From DATLZB01 sp035574175 (GTDB lineage Bacteria > Pseudomonadota > Alphaproteobacteria > Rhizobiales > Hyphomicrobiaceae): DNA of 39,355 nt. Positions 33,308 to 39,355 of the stretch are shown here, piece by piece (position 1 is the first letter of the stretch; each line of letters starts with the position of its first letter). The stretch is from NCBI GenBank assembly GCA_035574175.1, contig DATLZB010000013.1, positions 1-39,355 of the forward strand. Reading direction: 5' to 3'. The translations under genes and the position numbers were made by a program. The notes below the pieces were generated by a model that was not told the origin of the DNA, made no database searches, and saw only the letters and a list, made by a program, of their open reading frames with translations.

Positions 33308-33951
33308 GCCGTTTCTCCCGATGCGCGGCGCCGGTCGCGCGCCGTCTGCATCCATGGAGCCTCCCTGGCCACTCGCTGTTCCCAGGCGGCGATCTCGTCC
33401 GCGTGCTTTAGCGTGAGGCCGATGTCGTCGAGCCCTTCGAGCAGCCGCATGCGATCGGCTTCGCCAATCCGGAAGGCGATGTCGGGGCCGCCCGGACCGC
33501 GGATGCGCTGCTCGAGCAGGTCGATCGTGAAGGGGGCGCTGCCGTCGGCCGCGATCACCCGCCGCTCGAAGTCGGCCGCCACCTCGGGAGCGAGCTCCAC
33601 GGGCAGAAGCCCGTTCTGCAGGCAGTTCTCGCGGTAGATGTCGGCGAAGCTCCTCGCCACGATGGCGCGGATACCGACTGCCAGCATTCCCCACACGGCA
33701 GCCTCGCGCGAACTGCCGCAGCCGAAATTGCGCCCGGTGACCAGGATCGCTGGATTGCGGAACTGCGGCTTGTTGAGCGGAAAGTCGGGGTCCGGGCTGC
33801 CATCGGGGCGGGTTCGGGTCCGCTTGAACAGCAGATCCGCGTAGTCGGGCTTCAGCGCGCGCGCCATCTGCACCGGCGCGATCTGGTCGGTGTTGATGTC
33901 GTCCTGGATGAGGGGAACCGCGATTCCCGTGACGCTGGTGAAGGGTTGCAT
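33304..33951 (-). CDS. leuD: LeuD-like aconitase-family small subunit
   Basis: This 215-residue protein matches the small subunit of isopropylmalate dehydratase: DDINTDQIAP near the N-terminus, GRNFGCGSSRE at about residues 73 to 83, then SFADIYRENCLQNGLLPVEL and a closing DDIGLTLKHADEIAAWE. In Escherichia coli LeuD the GCGSSRE loop continues HAPW; here it continues AAVW, so a residue next to the active site differs. The symbol marks family, not proven pathway. It begins two bases after the LeuC-like stop and overlaps the lyase start by four bases. Its neighbours are catabolic rather than leuA or leuB, so a different hydroxy-acid substrate is likely. Confidence 0.88.
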   Translation of the reverse strand: MQPFTSVTGIAVPLIQDDINTDQIAPVQMARALKPDYADLLFKRTRTRPDGSPDPDFPLNKPQFRNPAILVTGRNFGCGSSREAAVWGMLAVGIRAIVARSFADIYRENCLQNGLLPVELAPEVAADFERRVIAADGSAPFTIDLLEQRIRGPGGPDIAFRIGEADRMRLLEGLDDIGLTLKHADEIAAWEQRVAREAPWMQTARDRRRASGETA

Positions 33952-33953
33952 CC

Positions 33954-35363
33954 TCAGGCCGTCCCTCCGACAAGCTGGCGCACGTCCACGATCCGGCCGG
34001 CCACGGCTGCCGCTGCGACCGTTGCCGGGCTGGCGAGGTGGGTGCGTACCCGCGTTCCTTGCCTATGCTCGAAATTGCGGTTGGTGGTGGAGATACAGCG
34101 CTCTCCCGGCTCGCCGCGGTCGCCGTTGCTGCCGGCGCACATGGAACAGCCCGGCTCGCCCCAGAAGAACCCTGCTGCCTGGAATACCTGATGCAGGCCG
34201 CGAGCCTCGGCTTGCCTCTTCACCGTCTGTGAGCCCGGGATCACCATCGCCTTGACGCCCGGCGCGACGCGCCGGCCCCGCACGACCGCGGCCGCAGCTT
34301 CGAGATCGGACAGCCGATTGTTGGTGCACGAGCCGATGAACGCGCGGTCGATGGGAAGGCCCGCAAGCGGGACGCCAGGCTCAAGTCCCATGTAGGCGAG
34401 CGCCCGCTCCATGCCGGCCCGGCGCGAGGCATCCGCCCGCCCCGGGTCGGGAACGCGCCCGCTGATGCCGATCACCTGGCTCGGGTCCGTGCCCCAGGTC
34501 ACCTGCGGCTCAAGCGAGGCGCAGTCGATTTCGAGGTCGGTGTCGAACTGGGCGTCGTCATCGCTGTTGAGCGTTCGCCATCGCGCGAGCGCCGCGTCCC
34601 ACTCGGCTCCCTGCGGCGCCCACGGTCGGCCGGCAAGCCATTCGAAGGTGGTCTCGTCGGGCGCAACGAGCCCGGTGCGGGCGCCCATTTCGATGGTCAG
34701 ATTGCAGAGCGTGAGCCGCCCCTCGATCGGCATGTTGCGGACCACGGCGCCCGCGTACTCGACCGCAAAACCGCGCCCGCCCGCCACGCCGAGCTCGGCG
34801 ATGATGCGCAGTGCGACGTCCTTGGCGGTCACCTGAGGTGCAAGGCGCCCCTCGAGGCGGATGCGCATGCGCTTGGGGCGCTTCAAGGCCATGACCTGTG
34901 TGGCCAGCACGTGCTCGAGCTCGCTCGTTCCGCAGCCGTAACCCAAAGCGCCCAGTCCGCCGACGCTGCAGGCGTGGCTGTCCGGCACGGCGTGCGTGGC
35001 TCCCGGCAGGACCATGCCGAGCTCGGGCGCCACCACGTGGCAGATGCCTTGCTCGGGGTCGTCGATGTCGAACAGGCGGATGCCGTGACGGCGGCTGCCT
35101 TCGCGCATGGCCCTCAGGAATTCGCTGCCATCGGGATTGGTCGTATCGGTACGGCCGGGCCGAGTCGCCACCGTGTGGTCCTGGACGGAGAAGGTGAGGT
35201 CGGGGCGACGAACAGGGCGGCCTGCACGTTCCAGGCATTCGAAGGCGTGCGGTGCGTGCAGCTCGTGCAGCACGTGCCGGTCCATGTAGATCAAGTCACG
35301 GCCGTCGGCCCGGGTGGCGACTCGGTGTGCATCCCAGATCTTGTCGAACAGCGTTCGGCCCAT
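33954..35363 (-). CDS. leuC: LeuC-like aconitase-family large subunit
   Basis: This 469-residue protein aligns along its full length with proteobacterial LeuC. The [4Fe-4S] ligands are all present: Cys346 in FIGSCTNN, and Cys406 and Cys409 in GCSMC. FSVQDHTVAT and the aspartate-histidine pair in PDSHACSVGG (127 to 136) are in place, but the latter differs from the LeuC form GDSHTATHGA, losing the second histidine; the following GGLG resembles the aconitase version. So iron-sulfur dehydratase chemistry is expected, while the substrate may differ from isopropylmalate. GAGAGGA before ATG 35363 supports the start. It heads the operon leuC-like, leuD-like, lyase, crotonase, CoA-transferase. No leucine-regulatory leader is visible in the 186 bases upstream. 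Confidence 0.88.
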   Translation of the reverse strand: MGRTLFDKIWDAHRVATRADGRDLIYMDRHVLHELHAPHAFECLERAGRPVRRPDLTFSVQDHTVATRPGRTDTTNPDGSEFLRAMREGSRRHGIRLFDIDDPEQGICHVVAPELGMVLPGATHAVPDSHACSVGGLGALGYGCGTSELEHVLATQVMALKRPKRMRIRLEGRLAPQVTAKDVALRIIAELGVAGGRGFAVEYAGAVVRNMPIEGRLTLCNLTIEMGARTGLVAPDETTFEWLAGRPWAPQGAEWDAALARWRTLNSDDDAQFDTDLEIDCASLEPQVTWGTDPSQVIGISGRVPDPGRADASRRAGMERALAYMGLEPGVPLAGLPIDRAFIGSCTNNRLSDLEAAAAVVRGRRVAPGVKAMVIPGSQTVKRQAEARGLHQVFQAAGFFWGEPGCSMCAGSNGDRGEPGERCISTTNRNFEHRQGTRVRTHLASPATVAAAAVAGRIVDVRQLVGGTA

Positions 35364-35549
35364 CGGCGTCCTCTCATAATGCCCCGTGCGCCAGACTACA
35401 GCGGGAGCTGACAATCGCAAAAGCCCCCTTCAAACACAGGCTTTTAGCCGCGTCTCCGGTGGTCAAGCGCTTATTTACAGGACGTAGCCTTTGCGGTTTA
35501 ACGGGCGGCATCCGGCAGGAACTACGCTCGACTGAGGAAGGGAGATGAC

Positions 35550-36335
35550 ATGGCCCGCATCGTCCACATTGCGCTCAAGGTAAACGATCTGGACAAGGCC
35601 ACGCGCTTCTATGAGGACGTGTTCGGCCTTTATCAGACCAAGACGGGCCACGCCCGTGGGCACGTCTCCCGGCACATGACCGACGGCAACATCGATCTTG
35701 CGCTGATGGTCTACGACAGCGAGAACGAGAGTGAGGCGCAGCTCTCCGGTCCAGGACCCTGCATCCACCACTGGGGCATCGAGGTGGAGAACCGGGAGGA
35801 GACGATCAAGAAGATCGAGGAGAACGGCGGCACGATCTTTTCCGATCGCGGCGAGGGTGCGCTCAAGTTTCGGGCACCCGACGGCAACCTCGCCGAGATC
35901 GTCGAGGTCGGCCGCTACAAGAAGAAGGGCATGAGCAAGGTGTCGCGGATCGTGCACCTGGCCCTCAAGGTCGAGGATCTCGAGAAGGCAACCAGGTTCT
36001 ATGAGAACGTGTTCGGCTTCAAGCAGGGCAAGACCGGGCACAGCCGCCAGCACGTCTCGCGCCACATGAGCGACGGTGAAACCGATCTCGCGCTCATGGT
36101 GTACGACAGCGAGGACGCACCGGAGGCAAAGCTCGCGGGGCCGGGTCCGCGCATTCATCATTGGGGCCTCGAGGTCGCCGACCAGGAGGCCTTCGCCGAA
36201 AAAATCAAGCAATACGGCGGAACCATCATTTCCCAAAAGGGCGAGGGTGCGCTCAAATTCCGTTCGCCGGATGGCACATTGGCGGAAATCGTGAGCGCCG
36301 GACGCTACGAGAAGATGAAGGCAAAGTCCGCCTGA
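35550..36335 (+). CDS. tandem-duplicated VOC (glyoxalase-fold) protein
   Basis: This 261-residue protein consists of two near-copies of one glyoxalase-fold domain, residues 3 to about 124 and 133 to about 254. Matching blocks include RIVHIALKV and RIVHLALKV, HVSRHMTDG and HVSRHMSDG, IHHWGIEV and IHHWGLEV, NLAEIVE and TLAEIVS. Each half keeps a metal-ligand set: His6, a histidine of the HHW pair and Glu116 in the first half, with His136, HHW and Glu246 in the second. Both sites therefore look intact. The repeat period is 130 codons. GGGAG precedes the ATG. It is divergent from the LeuC-like operon, sharing 186 bases of upstream DNA, so it may act on the same substrate as an epimerase, lyase or dioxygenase; none can be chosen from sequence. 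Confidence 0.9.
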   Translation: MARIVHIALKVNDLDKATRFYEDVFGLYQTKTGHARGHVSRHMTDGNIDLALMVYDSENESEAQLSGPGPCIHHWGIEVENREETIKKIEENGGTIFSDRGEGALKFRAPDGNLAEIVEVGRYKKKGMSKVSRIVHLALKVEDLEKATRFYENVFGFKQGKTGHSRQHVSRHMSDGETDLALMVYDSEDAPEAKLAGPGPRIHHWGLEVADQEAFAEKIKQYGGTIISQKGEGALKFRSPDGTLAEIVSAGRYEKMKAKSA

Positions 36336-36505
36336 TCGCAGCGGCTTGCTGAAAAAGCGGCGTACCCGGCCTATCTCGGCGGTGCGGTGATCGGCACTAT
36401 TGCCTGCTCGCCTGTCTGGGGTAGAGTACCTGTCGCCGGAACCGGCACTCCGGTACCGCGGCCGGACTTGAGACAAGCCTCGCGGGAATTCTTGGAGGAA
36501 ACGAT

Positions 36506-37483
36506 ATGTTTGGACGGACTCTCAGCATCGGGCTAGCGCTTGTCGGTGCCATGATGGTGCCCGCTTCGGCGCTGGCACAGTTCAAGCCGGCCGCCAATAT
36601 CGAGCTGGTCGTGCACGGGGGCCCCGGCTCCGGCAATGACGTGTTCGGGCGCGCGCTCGTCAACGTCATCGAGAAGGAGAAGCTCACCACCTCGCGCATC
36701 CAGGTCGTCAACAAGCCGGGCGGCGGCAGCGCCACCGCGTCGGCCTACATGGCGAGCAAGGCGGGAGATGCGAACACGCTGGCTGTCTTCACCAACGTGT
36801 GGCTGGCCGGCCCGCTTGTTCAGGAGGCCGACAAGGTCCGCCTGCTCGATCTCACCCCTATCGCCCTCATGGTCAAGGAGCCGGGCCTGATCGTCACCAA
36901 CGCCGATTCTCCCTACAAAACCCTCAAGGAGTTCGTCGCCGCCGCCAAGGAGAAGCCGGGCACGCTCAAGCAGTCGGGCGGCTCCATCACCTCGCGCGAC
37001 AACATCATCCGCCAGATGATCATGAATGAGACTGGTGCCGATTGGGCCTTCATCTCCTTTCCCTCGGGCGGCGAGCGCTTGGCGGCGCTGCTTGGCGGTC
37101 ACGTCCAGCTCATGATCATCGATCCGGGCGAGGCGCTGGCTCAGCTCAAGAGCGGCAAGCTGCGCGTGCTCGCCCAGGTGGCCGAGCAGCGGCTGCCCGA
37201 GTTCAAGGACGTCCCGACCGTGCAGCAGGCCGGCTTCAAGATCCCCAACGTGCCGCAGGCGAGAGGCATCGTCGGGCCACCCAACATGCCCAAGGATGCG
37301 ATTGCCTATTATGAGGGTCTGCTCGAAAAGGCTTCCAAGACCGCGGCCTGGAAGAAGTACGTGCAGGAGAACTTCCTGGAACCGGCCTTCGAGAAGTCGA
37401 AGGGGACGAGAGACTTTCTCACCAAGTACGAGGGTGAGATCCGCGGGCAGCTCAAGTCGGTAGGCGCCAAGGTCGTCCGCTGA
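36506..37483 (+). CDS. tripartite tricarboxylate transporter substrate-binding protein (TctC/Bug family)
   Basis: This 325-residue exported binding protein has a signal peptide to about residue 26 (GAMMVPASALA before QFKP). It has the family opening NIELVVHGGPGSGNDVFGRAL, then QVVNKPGGGSATASAYMASK, and the later SGGERLAALLGGHVQLMI ligand-lobe block. The two loops after the first beta strands that hold a carboxylate in Bug proteins are present. GGAGGAAA before the ATG supports the start. An alpha/beta hydrolase follows 14 bases after the stop, and a TctA gene lies beyond it on the other strand. It shares only family-level similarity with the binding protein at 3239 to 4303. Confidence 0.9.
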   Translation: MFGRTLSIGLALVGAMMVPASALAQFKPAANIELVVHGGPGSGNDVFGRALVNVIEKEKLTTSRIQVVNKPGGGSATASAYMASKAGDANTLAVFTNVWLAGPLVQEADKVRLLDLTPIALMVKEPGLIVTNADSPYKTLKEFVAAAKEKPGTLKQSGGSITSRDNIIRQMIMNETGADWAFISFPSGGERLAALLGGHVQLMIIDPGEALAQLKSGKLRVLAQVAEQRLPEFKDVPTVQQAGFKIPNVPQARGIVGPPNMPKDAIAYYEGLLEKASKTAAWKKYVQENFLEPAFEKSKGTRDFLTKYEGEIRGQLKSVGAKVVR

Positions 37484-37497
37484 GTTGGCTGCTGGCC

Positions 37498-38313
37498 GTG
37501 GCCGGGGAAGGCAACGACGCTTCGCCGAGCGGCTTTGAGCGCAAGCTCGTCGAGCGTGGCAAAGTCACGCTCGACGTTTTGATTGGGGGAAGCGGCCCGC
37601 CCATCGTGCTGCTTCCTTCCCTCGGCCGCGCTGCGGCCGATTTCGGTCCCATCGCCGTCTCGCTGGTGCAAGCCGGCTTTTGCGTCCTTTGCCCGGAGCC
37701 GCGCGGCATCGGGCGGAGTCGGGGACCAGCCTACGATGACCTGCACGATTGTGCCGCCGACATTGCGGCTGTGATCGAGGCCGAGGCTCGGGAGCCCGCT
37801 TTCGTCGTCGGTCACGCCTTCGGCAACCGCGTGGCGCGCATGCTGGCGAGCGACCGTGGCGACCTCGTCCGCGCCGTGGCGCTCATCGCGGCCAACGTCG
37901 GCAAGGCCCCGAGCCCACCGCAAGTGCGAGCCGCGATCCGTACCAGCGCCGATCCGCAAGCGCCAGAGGCCGAGCGCATCGCAGCGCTGAGCTTTGCGTT
38001 CTTTGCTCCCGGTAACAATCCGAGGCCCTGGCTTTCAGGCTGGTACCCCGAGGTACTCGCCGCCCAGCGGGTTGCGGGCGACAGGACCTCGCGCGAGGAG
38101 GACTATGCGGCGGGCGGCAAGCCGGTGCTTTATCTACAGCCGGATCACGATCCCCTGGCGCATGTGGAGGATGCCGAGAACTTCCGCCGCGAGTTGGGTG
38201 AGCGCGTCACGGTCATTGTCATCCCGCGCTCGAGCCACGCCGCCATCGCTGAGCAGCCGCGCTTTATCAGTGACGCCCTGATCTCGTACGCCCGCGGGCT
38301 GTGGGCGCCGTGA
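37498..38313 (+). CDS. alpha/beta-hydrolase fold protein with alanine at the nucleophile position
   Basis: This 271-residue protein has the fold's landmarks: oxyanion turn PPIVLLPSLGRAAADFGP, the PEPRGIGRS block, the nucleophile elbow VVGHAFGNRVARM, an acid in LQPDHDPL and a late histidine in PRSSHAAI. The elbow reads G-H-A-F-G, so Ala107 replaces the usual Ser, Cys or Asp nucleophile. Ordinary ester hydrolysis is therefore unlikely. The protein may have a non-hydrolytic role or belong to a branch that uses another residue. GTG at 37498 is a weakly supported start; no strong ribosome site precedes it, but coupling to the binding-protein stop 14 bases away could serve. It converges on tctA across a hairpin. 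Confidence 0.82.
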   Translation: MAGEGNDASPSGFERKLVERGKVTLDVLIGGSGPPIVLLPSLGRAAADFGPIAVSLVQAGFCVLCPEPRGIGRSRGPAYDDLHDCAADIAAVIEAEAREPAFVVGHAFGNRVARMLASDRGDLVRAVALIAANVGKAPSPPQVRAAIRTSADPQAPEAERIAALSFAFFAPGNNPRPWLSGWYPEVLAAQRVAGDRTSREEDYAAGGKPVLYLQPDHDPLAHVEDAENFRRELGERVTVIVIPRSSHAAIAEQPRFISDALISYARGLWAP

Positions 38314-38314
38314 A

Positions 38315-38344
38315 CGCGCCGCAGCCGCATCGGGCCGCGGCGCG
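38315..38344. terminator. hairpin between convergent hydrolase and tctA genes
   Basis: CGCGCCGC at 38315 to 38322 pairs perfectly with GCGGCGCG at 38337 to 38344, giving an 8-base-pair stem with a 14-base loop that can pair further inside. It starts two bases after the hydrolase stop and ends 11 bases before the tctA stop on the other strand, so it may serve as a two-way terminator or barrier. No T-tract is present on either side. Confidence 0.5.
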
Positions 38345-38355
38345 CGTCTCGCTTA

Positions 38356-39355
38356 TCAGCCGCCGTGGAGCGCCTTCGTCCGCCACTGGTTGAAGCGCCC
38401 GAGCAGCGGCGAGAGCAGGATCAGCACCGCACAGGCAAGCAGCACCGCCGAGATCGGCCGGCTCACCAGGATGGAAAGGTCGCCCTGCGACATCATCAGC
38501 GACTGGCGCAGCGCCCGTTCCATGGCATCGCCCAGCACAAAGCCGAGGATCAGGGGCGCGCTCGGATAGCCGAGCTTGCCCATCAGGTAGCCGAGCAGGC
38601 CAAATCCAGCGAGCAGGCCCACGTCGAACAGGTGGCTGGACACGCTGTAGGCGCCGATGATCGACAAGCCCAGGATGGCTGGGTGCAGAATGTAGCTCGG
38701 CAGGCGGAGGATCTGGGCGAACAGCGGCACCAGCGGCAGGTTGAGCAGCAGCAGAACCACGTTGCCGATGTACATGCTGGCGACCAGCCCCCAGAACACG
38801 TCCGGCGCCTCGTCCATCATCAGCGGGCCGGGCCGGATGCCCCACAGGATCAGCGCCGAGAGCATGATGGCAGTCGAGCTGCCTCCCGGAATGCCGAGCG
38901 TCAGCAGCGGGACGAGCGCACCGCCGGTGTCCGCATTGTTGGCGGCCTCGGGGGCTGCCACGCCCTCCGGCACGCCGGTGCCGAACTTCTCCGGGCGCCT
39001 GGAGACGGCCTTCTCCACGCCGTAGGAGACGAACGAGGCGATGGTGGAGCCGGCCCCGGGCAGCACGCCGATGATGAAGCCTGTGACCGAGCCGTTGACC
39101 ATGGCGAACCGGCAGGCCTTGAGCTCCTCCCAGTTGGGCAAGAGGTTCCTGATGCCCCGCGGGACGGGCAGCATAGTGATGGCGCCGCGCTTCTCCACGT
39201 TGGAAAGAATCTCGCCGATGGCGAAGATGCCGATCGCGATCACCAGGAAGTCTAGTCCGCCGAGTAGCTTCGATTGACCGAAGATGAATCGCGCCTGAGC
39301 CGTGAACAGGTCGACGCCGACGCTGGCCAGCCACAGGCCGACGAGCAGGGCGAGC
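38356..39355 (-). CDS. tctA: TctA family transporter membrane protein, N-terminal part beyond the window
   Basis: About 333 residues are visible and the frame stays open to the window edge. The first visible residues continue a TctA helix (LALLVGLWLASVGVDLFT), and a GLDFLVIAIGIFAIGE block follows, so the GTG at 39243 is internal and roughly the first third of a protein of about 500 residues is missing. Conserved blocks include GVLPGAGSTIASFVSYGVEK and, further on, GVAAPEAANNADTGGALVPL then TLGIPGGSSTAIML, followed by several membrane helices. TctA is the main channel subunit of sodium- or proton-driven tripartite tricarboxylate transporters; TctB is not in the window. The nearby binding-protein gene is on the opposite strand and may serve it. 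Confidence 0.93.
   Translation of the reverse strand, partial: LALLVGLWLASVGVDLFTAQARFIFGQSKLLGGLDFLVIAIGIFAIGEILSNVEKRGAITMLPVPRGIRNLLPNWEELKACRFAMVNGSVTGFIIGVLPGAGSTIASFVSYGVEKAVSRRPEKFGTGVPEGVAAPEAANNADTGGALVPLLTLGIPGGSSTAIMLSALILWGIRPGPLMMDEAPDVFWGLVASMYIGNVVLLLLNLPLVPLFAQILRLPSYILHPAILGLSIIGAYSVSSHLFDVGLLAGFGLLGYLMGKLGYPSAPLILGFVLGDAMERALRQSLMMSQGDLSILVSRPISAVLLACAVLILLSPLLGRFNQWRTKALHGG

Noticed and set aside
35364..35549. A leucine leader peptide or T-box-like element before the LeuC-like gene.
   Set aside because: No run of leucine codons after a start and no terminator/antiterminator pair could be found.
37484..37497. A frameshift joining the binding protein and the hydrolase-like protein.
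   Set aside because: Both products are full length for their families and the binding protein ends at its normal C-terminus.

Overview
The window is GC-rich and densely coded on both strands. It has the gene content of an alphaproteobacterium, most likely of the Hyphomicrobiales. The reasons are tripartite tricarboxylate transporter (TTT) binding proteins scattered singly, CaiB-type CoA-transferases, DUF2147, a short secreted protein with a DWYPAECCSGQDC motif, and a class III adenylate cyclase next to a Crp-type regulator. The taxonomic call is inference. I found no rRNA, tRNA, CRISPR array, transposase or convincing prophage.

Layout. 1-369: end of a DUF1353 gene cut by the window edge. 554-4303: a VOC protein, a thiamine-diphosphate enzyme and a TTT binding protein. 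4532-10295: the most distinctive locus. It holds a two-subunit molybdopterin enzyme closely resembling pyrogallol-phloroglucinol transhydroxylase (AthL/AthS) of Pelobacter acidigallici, then an overlapping gene for a winged-helix/TolB-like/TPR regulator. The large subunit carries an extra N-terminal membrane helix and an SCP2-like domain. The small subunit has lost exactly the four cysteines that would hold one of the three iron-sulfur clusters. 10315-18860: mixed genes (YHS protein, secreted proteins, DoxX, phytase-like esterase, split chromate transporter, NDH-2, a ppGpp-hydrolase-like HD protein, an ornithine-cyclodeaminase relative). 19047-21048: Crp-family regulator overlapping a membrane adenylate cyclase, a likely cAMP signalling pair. 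21113-22699: two exported proteins around a 657-base non-coding stretch. 22902-26264: a DevCAB/MacB-like ABC exporter operon ending in a small membrane protein. 26442-30357: a small OB-fold-like protein, an unknown protein, then a site-2 protease with CBS domains and a YcbB-type L,D-transpeptidase.

30354-35363 (minus strand) is a tightly packed five-gene operon: LeuC-like, LeuD-like, isocitrate lyase/PEP mutase-family lyase, crotonase-fold protein and CaiB-type CoA-transferase, with 4-base overlaps or a 2-base gap at most junctions. A dehydratase pair plus a C-C lyase plus CoA enzymes reads as catabolism of a branched di- or tricarboxylate, not as leucine synthesis. Several family motifs diverge in the same direction. 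The nearby TTT genes (binding protein at 36506, TctA at the right edge) fit uptake of such an acid.

The two loci most worth following are the transhydroxylase-like operon and the LeuCD/lyase operon. Substrates of both are unknown from sequence. Comparisons with named reference proteins are from memory, not from a search.
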